A stretch of 64,000 nt of DNA from Rhipicephalus microplus (lineage: Eukaryota; Arthropoda; Arachnida; Ixodida; Ixodidae): contig NC_134710.1 in assembly GCF_043290135.1 (NCBI RefSeq), positions 4,926,321 to 4,990,320 of the forward strand, given 5' to 3'. How positions within the stretch are numbered: position 1 is the first letter of the stretch; each line of letters opens with the position of its first letter. Below the pieces are notes generated by a model. It did not search any database. It had not been told where the DNA came from and saw nothing but the letters and a program-made list of their open reading frames with translations. Below are positions 33,807 to 43,319 of this stretch, one piece after another. The position numbers and the translations under genes were made by a program.

Positions 33807-35659
33807 CTACATGTTCTCATGGAGGAATATGAGTTGCTCCACATGATCAGGCAGGAGGCGCTCCCTCCAAACAGAGACAACCTCTTCTGCCACTGAAAAG
33901 GCACGCTCGCTTGGAACTGAAGTGGCTGGTATGGGCAAGTACTTGGGGCAAAGCTTTGCCAGAATGGGGTATCTGAAGGTGCCCACAGTCCGCCACCAGT
34001 CACATGGGTCACTGTCTTTCTTCAGTAGGGCTTCTTCAGAATACGCTTTAATTTCCCATTCTGAAGTAGACAATGGTGTACTTGCTACTTGACTACTTGC
34101 AAGATTATCAAATGCACTCCAAACATCAGAGCATGGCTGCACAAACTGTTGTGGCTCCTGCACTTTTGCGGCTCCTGCACTTTTGCTGCTGGCTGCACGA
34201 ATTCCACAGCAGGGCATAGGGCAACATCCTAAAGCACCAGATCTTTCAGCCACACCAACTTTTGTTTGTTGTTTCTGAATACCGTTGACTTGAAGCGTGG
34301 GTCCAAAAACATAGCCAAGCATGCTTCTTTGTCCTCGGTATATAAGGGGAATCCGGTATTGAAAGACCTTGCCAGTTTCTTATGAAAGCCTGTTGTGCCG
34401 CTATAGTTGCTGAGGCAACTTAGCATACCAAAAATAATTGGTATCTGAGTGGAAAGTGATGGGTATTTGTCTGCGCTAGTTATCACAGTTGCATCATATA
34501 AGGGCTTCAGTGCGTCCAGATATTCAAGAGCCTCTTTCCATTCTGCTGAGCAGAGACCATCAATGCTGCAATTTGACGTTGCCAGCTCAACAGAGACAGC
34601 CTCCTTCAAGTCCAAGAGGCGGGACAGCATTAGGTATTGGCTGTTCCACCTCGTATCTACATCTTGCACCAGACGAAGTGGATCCTTGCCCATCTTCTTC
34701 TGGTACTCATCTAATCTCTTTTGTGCAGACGAGCTGTGCTTATAGTGGCCCGCGATGTGCCTCGCTTTCTTGCACAGACGGTCAATTGACGGTGTGTTGG
34801 AGATTGCATCGTGAATTGCTAGCTGCAGGGTGTGGGCGAAACACGCACGCTCAGTCCACGGGAGCCTTCTGACCGTGGCATGGATGCTGCGTCCGTTATC
34901 TGTGACGATGTATTTGCGGCAGCCATCCGGTATTTCCCATTCCGCGCACATCTCAACAAGCATTTGCGCAATGTTTTCGGCGAAGTGGCTAACAAGTTCC
35001 ATGTGGCGAGTGTTAAGCGTGAACCGCTTCATCCTAAAACTTGGAGTGAGAAGGTGGCAAGTGAAGCTCACATAACTCTCGTTGGGGGGTGATGTCCACA
35101 TGTCGCTGGTAAAGGTGACTGCAGATGTTCCCCCTTCAAAAGCACTGCTGAGCTCGTCCTTCACTTTCTTCCGTGTGTCATCAAACAAGCGCGGAACAAG
35201 GGTACGTGAAAGCGTGGTGCGCGACGGTAGGCGATAGTTAGGCACAGCCTCTGCCATGAGTTCCTTAAATCCGCGGTCTTCAACAAAACTATATGGTTGC
35301 AAATCAAGCGCTACCATGGCAGCCACCTTGGCATTGAGTGCTTGAGTTTTCTTTTCCGACAAAGGGTCAGTACGGTGCCCAAAATCAAATATCATTGACT
35401 GGTCTTTCTCTGGCGCACCTGCTGCAGTCATCCGGTACTCCTTCATCGCGGTTGGGTGCTGTTTTAGATGGTCAACAAGAGGACTAGTCGTACCCGTCGG
35501 CGTTTTAAGTGTTGCACCGCATGTCTTGCACTGCGCCAACGACGACGATGTCTTCACAAAGTGCTTCCAGATAGCGCTTCTTTCCCTTCGTTTCGGCGCC
35601 GTGTCTTGATTGTTCCTCCGTTTCGCAGGCGAGTCGTCATAGCCTCCGCTATCTGCCAT
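33807..35659 (-). pseudogene. hAT transposase (ZBED-like), one frameshift
   Basis: The first frame (35659-34229, 476 residues) starts MADSGGYDDSPAKRRNN. An N-terminal BED zinc finger is at about residues 28-75 (IWKHFVKTSSSLAQCKTCGA, then LVDHLKQH). The RNase H-like core shows TFTSDMWTSPP (first catalytic Asp), YIVTDNGRSIHATVR (second Asp), the hAT motif CFAHTLQLAIHDA, and LVQDVDTRWNSQYLML. The first frame ends shortly after the LAMFLDPRFK block. The rest continues in another frame (34322-33807) to the C-terminal dimerisation domain (YLPIPATSVPSERAFSVAEE, then LLPDHVEQLIFLHEN). A single shift near 34.23-34.3 kb separates them, otherwise the gene is nearly whole. It is the most intact DNA transposase gene here. 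Confidence 0.9.
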
Positions 35660-36188
35660 GGCACTTATGGCAGCTAGCAGAACTGATCGTAGCGGCTAAC
35701 AGCACTAGCCAACGCCGCTGACCCTACTAACGTAGCACTGTGGCGCACTACCACTACATGGCGCACTACCACTACTCATGTGCTCTGGTGGCCAGCACGA
35801 AAAATATTTATATGCATATACAGATATATAAAACTGAAAGGTCGGCGCATGATTACCGTTTTATATATTCAATATGTTTAGAATGCAGTCCAAGTTATTT
35901 AATGCATACTTGCCGGGAATACGACGTAACTTAGCAATAAAATCCCGAGTTGGGACTAACTGCTTTCTAGCTTGTTGCATAACTGTGCGACTGCTCACGT
36001 GCGGAACTTCCTCGAAAAAGGAAATAAATGCGACGTCATGGTACAAATTACCACTAGAACTCTTTTTGTCACTTATTATGTTTTCTAACCGAAGCGTTTG
36101 CCGACGGTGACGAAGTTTCTGCTTTAGCACGCGCGTGCACGGTCGTGCGTTATCAAGCGATGTTTTGATGAGACAACGCGGCAACGGT

Positions 36189-37295
36189 TACCGTTATTAC
36201 TCGAATCTGACGCGCACCTTTTTTCCGTTTAAGCAAGTTAATAAATCGCATGCGCGTTAGAATCGAGTACGAACAAAAAAAAATTACGGTCAATCTATTA
36301 ACATCGGCAAATCCAAAATGGCCGCCCCCTACGTGCGTCGGCATGGCGCGTCGGACATTTCTGCCTTTGTGTTTCCCATGTGCGGCACTTCGTACGTGTG
36401 CTGGGGAGTTCGTCATCTAGTAGTGCATTAGCATCGACGGCGTGGAAGGGCCGATTCCAAAAACTCGAGTGCACCACGATGCCGCTTTAAAAAAAAAAAG
36501 TCATCGCGTGTGCAGAAACGAACGGAAATCGGGCCGCATCGCGGTCGTTCGGAATTCCCGTAACGTGCGTGCGGGACCGGCGGAAACAAAAGTAAAAGAT
36601 TGTCGACAGCAAAACTTCACGCAAAGGCTTCAGTGGACCACAGCAGGGTCGGTTTCCGCAAATTAAAGAGCTGCTCGGCGAGTATGTGCTTGAGCAGCGA
36701 GCGGCACAGCGGCCCATGACGACAGAACTGCTCCAAGTGTGGGCTATGCAATTAGTCTTAGAAAACGGTCTAATGCGGAGCCAGTTTAAAGCGAGCAGGT
36801 GCTGGTTAACTAACTTTATGAAGAGGAAAGGCTTTTCCCTCCAAAGGGGAACATGCATATGCGAAAAGTTTTGCGGATGAGTACGATGAAAAGCTTCACA
36901 GATTTCAGAGGTTCGTCCTAAACTTGCGGCGCAACAACGGCTACCTGCTTGGGCAAATCGGGAATGCCGATCAGACGCCTCTTTACTTGGACATGCCTGG
37001 CACCACAACCGTCGAGAAGAAGGGGGCGAAGCAAGTTCGCGTGCTGACACGGTAAAACTACAGTGACGGCAATGCTCTGTTACACGTCAGATGGGCACAA
37101 GCTTCGCCCGTACCTCATATTTAAATGGAAGACGCTCCCGAAAAGAGTCGTTTTTTCGAGTGGTGTGATCGTGCGGGCCAACGAGAAAAATGGGTGCGCG
37201 TTGCAATCGATGTCTTACGTTTTTTTTTTTTCCCCTCTTTGGAAATCGGGTGCGGGTTACAATCTAGGGCGCGGTAGAATCGAGTAAATACGGTA
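36189..37295 (+). mobile_element. pogo-type element copy A, nested in the hAT
   Basis: The left end is TACCGTTATTACTCGAATCT. The complement of the right end is TACCGTATTTACTCGATTCT. A TA is present at each end. Coding remnants on the + strand match copy B (38177-39236): MEGPIPKTRVHHDAA, the CENP-B helix-turn-helix part (AMQLVLENGLMRSQFKASRC, then WLTNFMKRKGFSL), GQIGNADQTPL with the first catalytic Asp, and TAMLCYTSDGHKL. The element ends soon after, without the C-terminal half of the transposase. Extra sequence with a T-run (about 37210-37260) distinguishes it from copy B. Confidence 0.85.
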
Positions 37296-38176
37296 AGCTT
37301 CGTTCCTGCACACGAGGTCCCGCATAGTGAACGTGTGGTAGTGCACCACGTTACGGCGGCATAAGAAAAGCGTGCAATACGTTTACACGAACGTCAACTT
37401 TGCTGCTGATTGTTGACCGTCGCTGGCCGACATAGTGCCTCCGTGCACTTCTGACGCTTATCGCCCCTCTGGGCAACGTTTTAATATGTCTGAACCCAGC
37501 GGAAATATTAAAGAAGAGTTATTTCCTGCATGATAATCCAATCAAATATTCGATATTGTCGAATATTCGAAGTGATTCGAATATTCGAACTTTTCGAATA
37601 CACTTTTTTCGAATCGAATACGAATAGTGCGAATTTAATATTCGACGAATATTCGAAACTTTCGAATATTCACACACCCCTAAAAAAAAAGGGAAAAGGT
37701 GTAGCATCACTGTTTTTGTCATGTAAATGAGCACGAACCTTGTAATTAGATTTAGCATACAAGGAAGTCAAAAAGTATTGGGAGTGTTATTTGTAGTAAT
37801 TCAATTAACCAAAGTACCAAGCAGGATTTTGTACAGGCTACTCAACAATAGGCCGTATTCAAACTATCAAGGTGATAGAGAAATGCGCAAAATACAACGA
37901 ACTGCTGTACATAGCCTTCATAGATTACCAGAATGAATTTGATCCGGTTGAGATATCAGTAGTCGTGCAGGCGCTGCGTAATCAGGGCACTATGAAGCCT
38001 ACATAAACGTACTGGAACAAATGGATCCACAGTCGCCATAGTCCTACATAAAAAAAAGCGACAAAATCCCGATAAAGAAGGGTTAAAGGCAGGGAGAGAC
38101 GATCTTACTAATGATATTCACCCTGGTTTACAGGAGGTTTTTAGGACCCTAGATTTGGAAGAGTTAGGCATAAGGG

Positions 38177-39236
38177 TACCGTAATTACTCGGATCTAACG
38201 TGCACCTTTTTTTCGGTTAAGCTAGTTCATAAATCGCATGCGCGTTAGAATCGAGTACGAAAAAAAAATGAATACGGTCATTCTATTGTCATCGGCATTT
38301 CCAAAATGGCCGCCCCCTACGTGCCGCCCGTGCGTCGGCGAGGCGCGTCGGCCATTTCTGCCTATGTGTTTCCCATGTGCGGCACTTCGTACGTTTCCTG
38401 AGGAGTTAGTCATCTTGTAGTACATTAGCATCGACGGCATGGAAGGGCCGACTTCAAAACCTCGAGTGCACCACGATGCCGCTTTTAAAAGAAAAGTCGT
38501 CACGTGTGCAGAAACGGATGGAAATCGGCCCACATCGCGGTCGTTCAGAGTTTCCGAAACGTGCGTGCGGGACTGGCGGAAACAAAAGCAGAAGATTGTC
38601 GACAGCAAAGCTTCACGCAAAGGCTTCATTGGACTACAGCAGGGTCGGTTTCCGCAAATTGAAGAGCTGCTCGGCGAGTATGCGCTTGAGCAGCCAGCGG
38701 CACAGCAGGGTGTGACGACAGAACTGCTCCAAGGGCGGGTTATGCAGTTAGCCTTAGAAAAAGGGCTAATGCGGAGCCACTTTAAAGCGAGCAGGTGCTG
38801 GCTAACTAACTTTATGAAGAGGAAAGGCTTTTTCCTCCGAAGGGGAACGGGTATATGCGAAAAGTTTCCGGAGGAGTACGATGAAAAGCCTCACAGTTTT
38901 CAGAGGTTCTTCCTAAACTTGCGGCACAACAATGGCTACCTGCTTGGGCAAATCGGGAATGCCGATCAGACGCCTCTTCGACATGCCTGGCACCACAACC
39001 GTCGAGAAGAAGGGGGCGAAGCAAGTTCGCGTGCTGACATCGGTCCATGGTAAAACTACAGTGACGGCAATGCTCTGTTACACGTCAGATGGGCACAAGC
39101 TTCCCCCGTACCTCATATTTAAATAGAAGATGCTCCCGAAAGGAGTCGCTTTTTGAGTGGTGTGATCGTGCGGGCCAACGAGAAAAATGGGTGCGCGTTG
39201 CAATAGAGGGCGCGGTAGAATCGAGTAAATACGGTA
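38177..39236 (+). mobile_element. pogo-type element copy B, internally deleted
   Basis: The left end TACCGTAATTACTCGGATCT and the complement of the right end, TACCGTATTTACTCGATTCT, are inverted repeats ending in TA. It contains one long frame (38439-39053) and then frame-shifted continuation. It is closely similar to copy A throughout, and both stop at the same place in the transposase, so the internal deletion probably predates both insertions. Confidence 0.85.
38439..39053 (+). pseudogene. Truncated pogo/Tigger-type transposase
   Basis: The 204-residue frame starts MEGPTSKPRVHHDAAFKRKV. The N-terminal helix-turn-helix (residues about 10-50) ends in SETCVRDWRKQKQKI. A CENP-B type DNA-binding domain (about 65-130) includes GRFPQIEELLGEYALEQ and MRSHFKASRCWLTNFMKRKG. 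The DDE domain begins at about 165 with GQIGNADQTPL (first Asp). A shift just after this puts the continuation (TTVTAMLCYTSDGHKLPPYL) in another frame at 38932-39126. The remaining catalytic residues are absent, so it could at most bind DNA. Confidence 0.8.
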
Positions 39237-39620
39237 TTTTAATAACCTGTGATTCTCTGCTCGTTTCGTGTGTAATTTTTTTTTATAACAGTGCCCCAAC
39301 TGGATTGCAATCACTGATAACTCCTATTTAATGATATGAGATCGAAAGATGCCTTGGAGCACCAATTATGCGAACATTGAGCATTCTTTAAGCGTTTTGA
39401 AAATTTGGTCTGAAAAGCTACTAAAGCAAAACTACTAAATGCATAATAATGGATTCATGATTTGGCTCACTCAGACTTCGAGCTGCGAGTCTTAGTGAGT
39501 GTGATTCAGAGTGAGTTTGATTGGAAAAAATTGTTATGAGCCTGAGTGCAAGTGAGTGTGTGCAAGGAAAATTTTGAGTCCAAGTGAGCTCAAGAGGCAA
39601 AATGGACTTCATGAGTGAGC
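39237..39620. other. GAGT-rich degenerate repeat, no gene
   Basis: At about 39470-39615 the sequence is a loose series of GAGTGAGT/GAGTCC-like words (GTGAGTGTGATTCAGAGTG, CAAGTGAGTGTGTGC, CCAAGTGAGCTC). No period is regular enough to define a unit. It lies in the prohibitin intron. Confidence 0.4.
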
Positions 39621-40000
39621 GATGATGATGATGAACAAACTTTTTTTAATTAGCAGAAGGGTCCTCCTCCCCTTTCAGGTGCGAGAGGAGAAGGGAGAAC
39701 CAAACCTAGACGACGGCCACGATCCCATGGGCCCTGGCGGCGTCTTCGGCCTGCCGTATTAAGCGGGCTTGTAATTGAGAGTGAGAGCTGAGGAGCACGG
39801 TATCCCATCCACTCCAGTCTGGAAATTCGTCTCTCATGGGGGTGTGCGGGCATGCCCATAAAATGTGGCTTAAGTCTGCCCTGTTGTGGCAAAATTTACA
39901 CTTGTCCGAATAATGTTCTGGCACGCAGCGGTTCATTGTTACCGGACTAGGAAACGTGTGGGTCTGGAGTAGGCGCCAGTCCCACATTTTTGGCAACCTA
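39621..40000 (-). mobile_element. 3' end of a LINE (5'-truncated)
   Basis: The minus-strand frame 39996-39706 carries the C-terminal zinc-finger motif of a non-LTR retrotransposon ORF2, CKFCHNRADLSHILWACPHT (C-X2-C-X7-H-X4-C). A 3' untranslated stretch ends in repeated CAT/ATC triplets (complement of GATGATGATGATG at about 39621-39634). Upstream RT is missing, as expected of 5'-truncated insertion. It lies only about 260 bp before the last prohibitin exon. The same finger spacing occurs in the LINE at 53.8-55.7 kb. Confidence 0.7.
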
Positions 40001-40262
40001 TGCCGTCACTAACATTGTTAGTAGTGCCTATGTTATGTGTCTTGGTTTCTTTAGTATTATTTTCTCAGTGCTACCCTATTATGAAAGAAATTGCTAGTTT
40101 CAAGGCTTTATCATGGTCGCGTAGGGAATTGCCATGAACTGGTGCTTTGAGAAATACTTTCCGAGTGGCCCAAAGCTGTTGCAGCTAGCCCATCAAAGGT
40201 GTTGTTGTTGATGGCACCTATAAGATGGGATTTCCAATAACTGACATGCATTTGTTTTGCAG

Positions 40263-40571
40263 ACGCACCTGACCTTTGGCAAGGAGTTCACGCAGGCTGT
40301 TGAAATGAAGCAGGTTGCCCAACAGGAGGCTGAGCGGGCCCGCTTCCTGGTTGAGAAAGCTGAACAGCACAAAAAGGCGGCTGTCATCACGGCAGAGGGT
40401 GACTCGCAGGCCGCAGCCCTACTTGCCAAGGCTTTTGGCGAAGCTGGTGATGCGCTGGTTGAACTTCGGCGACTCGAAGCGGCTGAGGACATCTCATACC
40501 AGCTGTCACGATCGCGCAATGTTGTCTATCTTCCTGCAGGACAGAGCACTCTGCTCAGCCTGCCACAGTAA
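40263..40571 (+). CDS. PHB: Prohibitin 1, terminal coding exon (102 codons and stop)
   Basis: The exon begins [20 protein letters not shown] directly after the acceptor TTTTGCAG. It runs through the coiled-coil segment ([20 protein letters not shown], about family residues 190-215) and ends [20 protein letters not shown] followed by QSTLLSLPQ and TAA (40569-40571). The 102 residues correspond to about 170-272 of the family, so the C-terminus is complete. The coiled coil mediates pairing with prohibitin 2 in the mitochondrial ring complex. It joins 14357-14473 in phase 0. There is no stop, shift or odd residue, in contrast to the decayed transposons around it, so it is under constraint. It could be the last exon of an active gene, and nothing suggests a processed copy because both introns flanking the internal exon have good splice sites. 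Confidence 0.95.
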   Translation, partial: THLTFGKEFTQAVEMKQVAQQEAERARFLVEKAEQHKKAAVITAEGDSQAAALLAKAFGEAGDALVELRRLEAAEDISYQLSRSRNVVYLPAGQSTLLSLPQ

Positions 40572-40907
40572 AATGTACTTTCTGTAGACAAAATTAAAGG
40601 GATCATAGAAATGTTAGCTTTGTGGGCAAAGGTGTGCAAGCTTGTAAGTTGGACAAAGCTGACAGCTTACTATGGTACAATTGTTCTTTATTCATAAAAT
40701 GCCTACAAAGATCTTGGTGGATCCGATCTGTGAAATGCATTCGATTTTTATTGTACCCATGACAGCCAATTGTGGTGTGGCTTTGTAGCAAGTGCTGCCC
40801 CTGAGTGATGCCCCTGAGTGATGCAGTAAAGGCTTGAAGACTTGATAATTTAAACAAAACATTCATCGGTCCCCTGCTCTTTTTTTAATTCATTTCAATG
40901 CCGTGAT

Positions 40908-40913
40908 AATAAA
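40908..40913 (+). terminator. Candidate polyadenylation signal of prohibitin
   Basis: AATAAAGGCTCTAG occurs 337 bp after the stop codon. An ATTAAA at about 40593-40598 and another AATAAA at 41079-41084 are alternatives. The sequence alone does not decide which is used. Confidence 0.4.
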
Positions 40914-42160
40914 GGCTCTAGAATTCAAAGTTTGGTCGGCCCCTCGCTCTATTTTCAATGCATTTCAAAGCCATTGCACAAGTTAGGTAATTCATACTTT
41001 TTACTTGTCCCTGAAAAAACCTGCTTCTTTTATAGCTGCTAGCTGAACATTTGCATTCCCATATCACTAATTGTTACAAATAAAGCTGATTACCTGCCAA
41101 CAAAGTAGCCACACTAGCCAAACAGCACACACCGACAATAGCTTTTTTGGTTGAGTAAGAACGAATTGGTTTGGAATTGGTCTATTCTCACACAACACGG
41201 GTGTTAACCAAGAGCTGAGGTAGTTGGTATGTATTCATTTTAAAAGACGAGGTGTGCAAACAAGAAGGAAGTCTCCAAGTGCCTTGACTTACTTCTTGTT
41301 TGGCGACTTCCTTCTTGTTTGAATCTTAGAGTGGTGTCATGCAGAAAAATGGCTGGGCTGCCATGGCCAACTGTCATTACGTGCCACGTATTCACGAGTA
41401 CCAGTACAGTACTAACGTTCATTCAGAGCTGTCTATGACATATCCACATGTTGCACCAAGACGTACAAGAAGCTTTGATCCAAATCCTGGGGTCATTTCT
41501 AGTTAGGCTTATCGAGAGCCTTTTCCTAAGTTTAAGTGGTGTGCACAAGAAGTTATTCTCAAGCAGCGGTTGTTCTCGCGTTTTCCTTCACTGACGGTGG
41601 CACCAAAGTAAAGGATAATTTTTTATTAGTGTGGCTTTTGACTGTGACGCACATAAGTACACAGGTTAATGTTAAAGTGCTTTTAGAATTCGCTTAACAC
41701 TAAAGTGCTTTTAGAATTCGGTTAACACTTTCATAACCTTGCCTTTGCCGATACATAGTATGCTGTCGATATTTACACTCAATATTTGCCCCCGTTCAGA
41801 GCGCTTGTAAAAGGAACTTAGCGCCATCTGACATGTAAAAAAAGAACTATTTTATCAGTTTCGCCATGGCTGGTCTAGAAGCGCTCGCTCGCTTCCTCCT
41901 TTTACAGTCTAAGCAGCTGCCGGGAGTGAAATGGAGCTGCTTGTATACAGTGACAACGAGGCGCTCCGCACACTCATTGCATTGTGAATCAACTGTCCCC
42001 GACGACTTTCTCGTGCTAATTACTTCTTCCGCTTGTAGGAAGTGGTTAGAGTTGTTGAGGTGCGTGTGGGGACAGTCTGGCTTTCTCGGCACTCGTGAGT
42101 TGGGCAGTGAATATGCACACGCAGCGCTACAAAAATCTCATTTTTAAGGCACGAAAACCA
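40914..42160. other. No gene after prohibitin; two small tandem duplications
   Basis: No protein was recognised. TAAAGTGCTTTTAGAATTCG is repeated head-to-tail at about 41671-41735. A CCCCTGAGTGATG doublet lies slightly upstream of this interval at about 40797-40824. Part of this region may be 3' untranslated sequence. Confidence 0.4.
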
Positions 42161-42183
42161 TGTATTTGCTGAATTCAAAAATG

Positions 42184-42315
42184 CTTGATGCTCGTGTGCT
42201 TAGATTTATCATTTAGGTGCACGTTAGAACCCTATATGGTTGATATTCTCGGAGCCTTCTACTACGCCGACCTTCATAATCGTATCGTGGTTTCGGGATG
42301 ATAAACCACTTAATC
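42184..42315 (+). repeat. 5'-truncated tick SINE (Ruka-type)
   Basis: Body and tail only: CGTGTGCTTAGATT, AGGTGCACGTTAGAACCC, CTCGGAGCCTTCTACTACG, CATAATCGTATCGTGGTTTC and a short tail. The tRNA-like head is missing. It is diverged relative to the 28616 copy. Confidence 0.75.
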
Positions 42316-43020
42316 GTGTGGTTGTCATACTTCCGGAATCATATGTTCGGTCGCCATAACTATGAGATTACCAGCCACATTGTAGCGGCTGAGCAGATTT
42401 GTCGTAGCTGTATGTGTATAGGGCTTTAGTGCCACGGTCGGAAAGCTGCTTACGTTTTTCGTATTCTCCATGTGTGCAGCTGAGGGTGCCACGGAATGCA
42501 AGATGGTGGGTATCTATAGTCTGGTACAAGAGGCCCCGCCCAGATGACAGAAGCGCTGCAGCCAATTTGCTCCGCGATTAAGGAAATAGTCCCACTCAAA
42601 AAATTGTGACTGCTTCTAAAATGCATATTTATAGGTATAAATAAGATTTGTGTATCGAGAAGAGTGCTTTGGTAAAACTGTAATGATGGAAATGCTACAG
42701 CACATGCCGGATCGCGAGAGACAAATAACTCCGTGCCTTCAACAACGCTGTGCGTCATCTGCTATGGAACGAGATCAACGGCACCGGGCGTGTAATTGTA
42801 AAGCAGTCGCTGGTTTCATAGCATAAGATTCGTAGGCACTTTTTGTGTGCTTGCACAAGCTTTTCTTTTCGTTGTTAGGCTTTTTTTTTTTTCGGTTGCG
42901 AAACTGCAATGTCGTGAGTTCGCGCACGTTGGCGCACGGCATTCCGTGCCAGAGTTATTCAATTATACAAATTGCGAAACTGTGTTCCGAAATCCAGACA
43001 CGCAGTTGACCCAATTGTTG
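42316..43020. other. No recognisable gene
   Basis: Only short, non-homologous frames and a T-run near 42881-42892. Nothing else is seen. Confidence 0.4.
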
Positions 43021-43040
43021 GGATGGATGGATGGATGGAT
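43021..43040. repeat. (GGAT)5, 3' tail of the LINE
   Basis: Five GGAT units stand exactly where the minus-strand LINE ends. They are probably the element's own tail and not an independent microsatellite. Confidence 0.7.
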
Positions 43041-43319
43041 GAATAGATTGATATGGCTTATACAATACTTAGTGAACCAAAAACTAGATTTATCTTTTTT
43101 TTCCTTTAAATAGTGAGGTTGAGGATTTGGTACTTTGCAGTGAAGGGTTTAAATTTCAATCGTGCCTTGACTTTAGCCACCAATCAGATAACATCCTTCT
43201 AGTTAATTCTAGCCGCTTAAAGTCTATTTTGCCCTCCCTGTCTCTAAACCCAAGTGCTTTGAAAAACTCTGTGCTATCATCCTGAACTATAAGGAGAAGC
43301 GCCCTCTACGGAACATTAT

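Larger units (their letters stand above)
33591..37682 (-). mobile_element. hAT transposon with BED-finger transposase
   Basis: The left end is TAGGGGTGTGCGAATAT. The complement of the right end is TAGGGGTGTGTGAATATTCG. This gives about 17 bp of terminal inverted repeat with one mismatch, and both ends are followed by several GAATATTCGA-type subterminal repeats. Flanking bases are AAAAAAAG on the left and an eight-A run then G on the right, consistent with an 8-bp duplication in an A-run. It encodes one transposase on the minus strand (33807-35659) and carries a nested pogo copy (36189-37295) upstream of that gene. It lies in the prohibitin intron. Confidence 0.88.
14474..40262 (+). other. Prohibitin intron, about 25.8 kb, filled with transposons
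   Basis: The intron runs from the GTGAGT donor to the TTTTGCAG acceptor and keeps phase 0. It contains two SINEs, a pogo-type MITE, a Tigger-like element, a Penelope-like element with an insertion, two hAT elements, two pogo copies and a LINE end, listed separately. These account for a large share of its length. Both strands are represented among the insertions. No other cellular exon was seen inside it. Confidence 0.85.
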
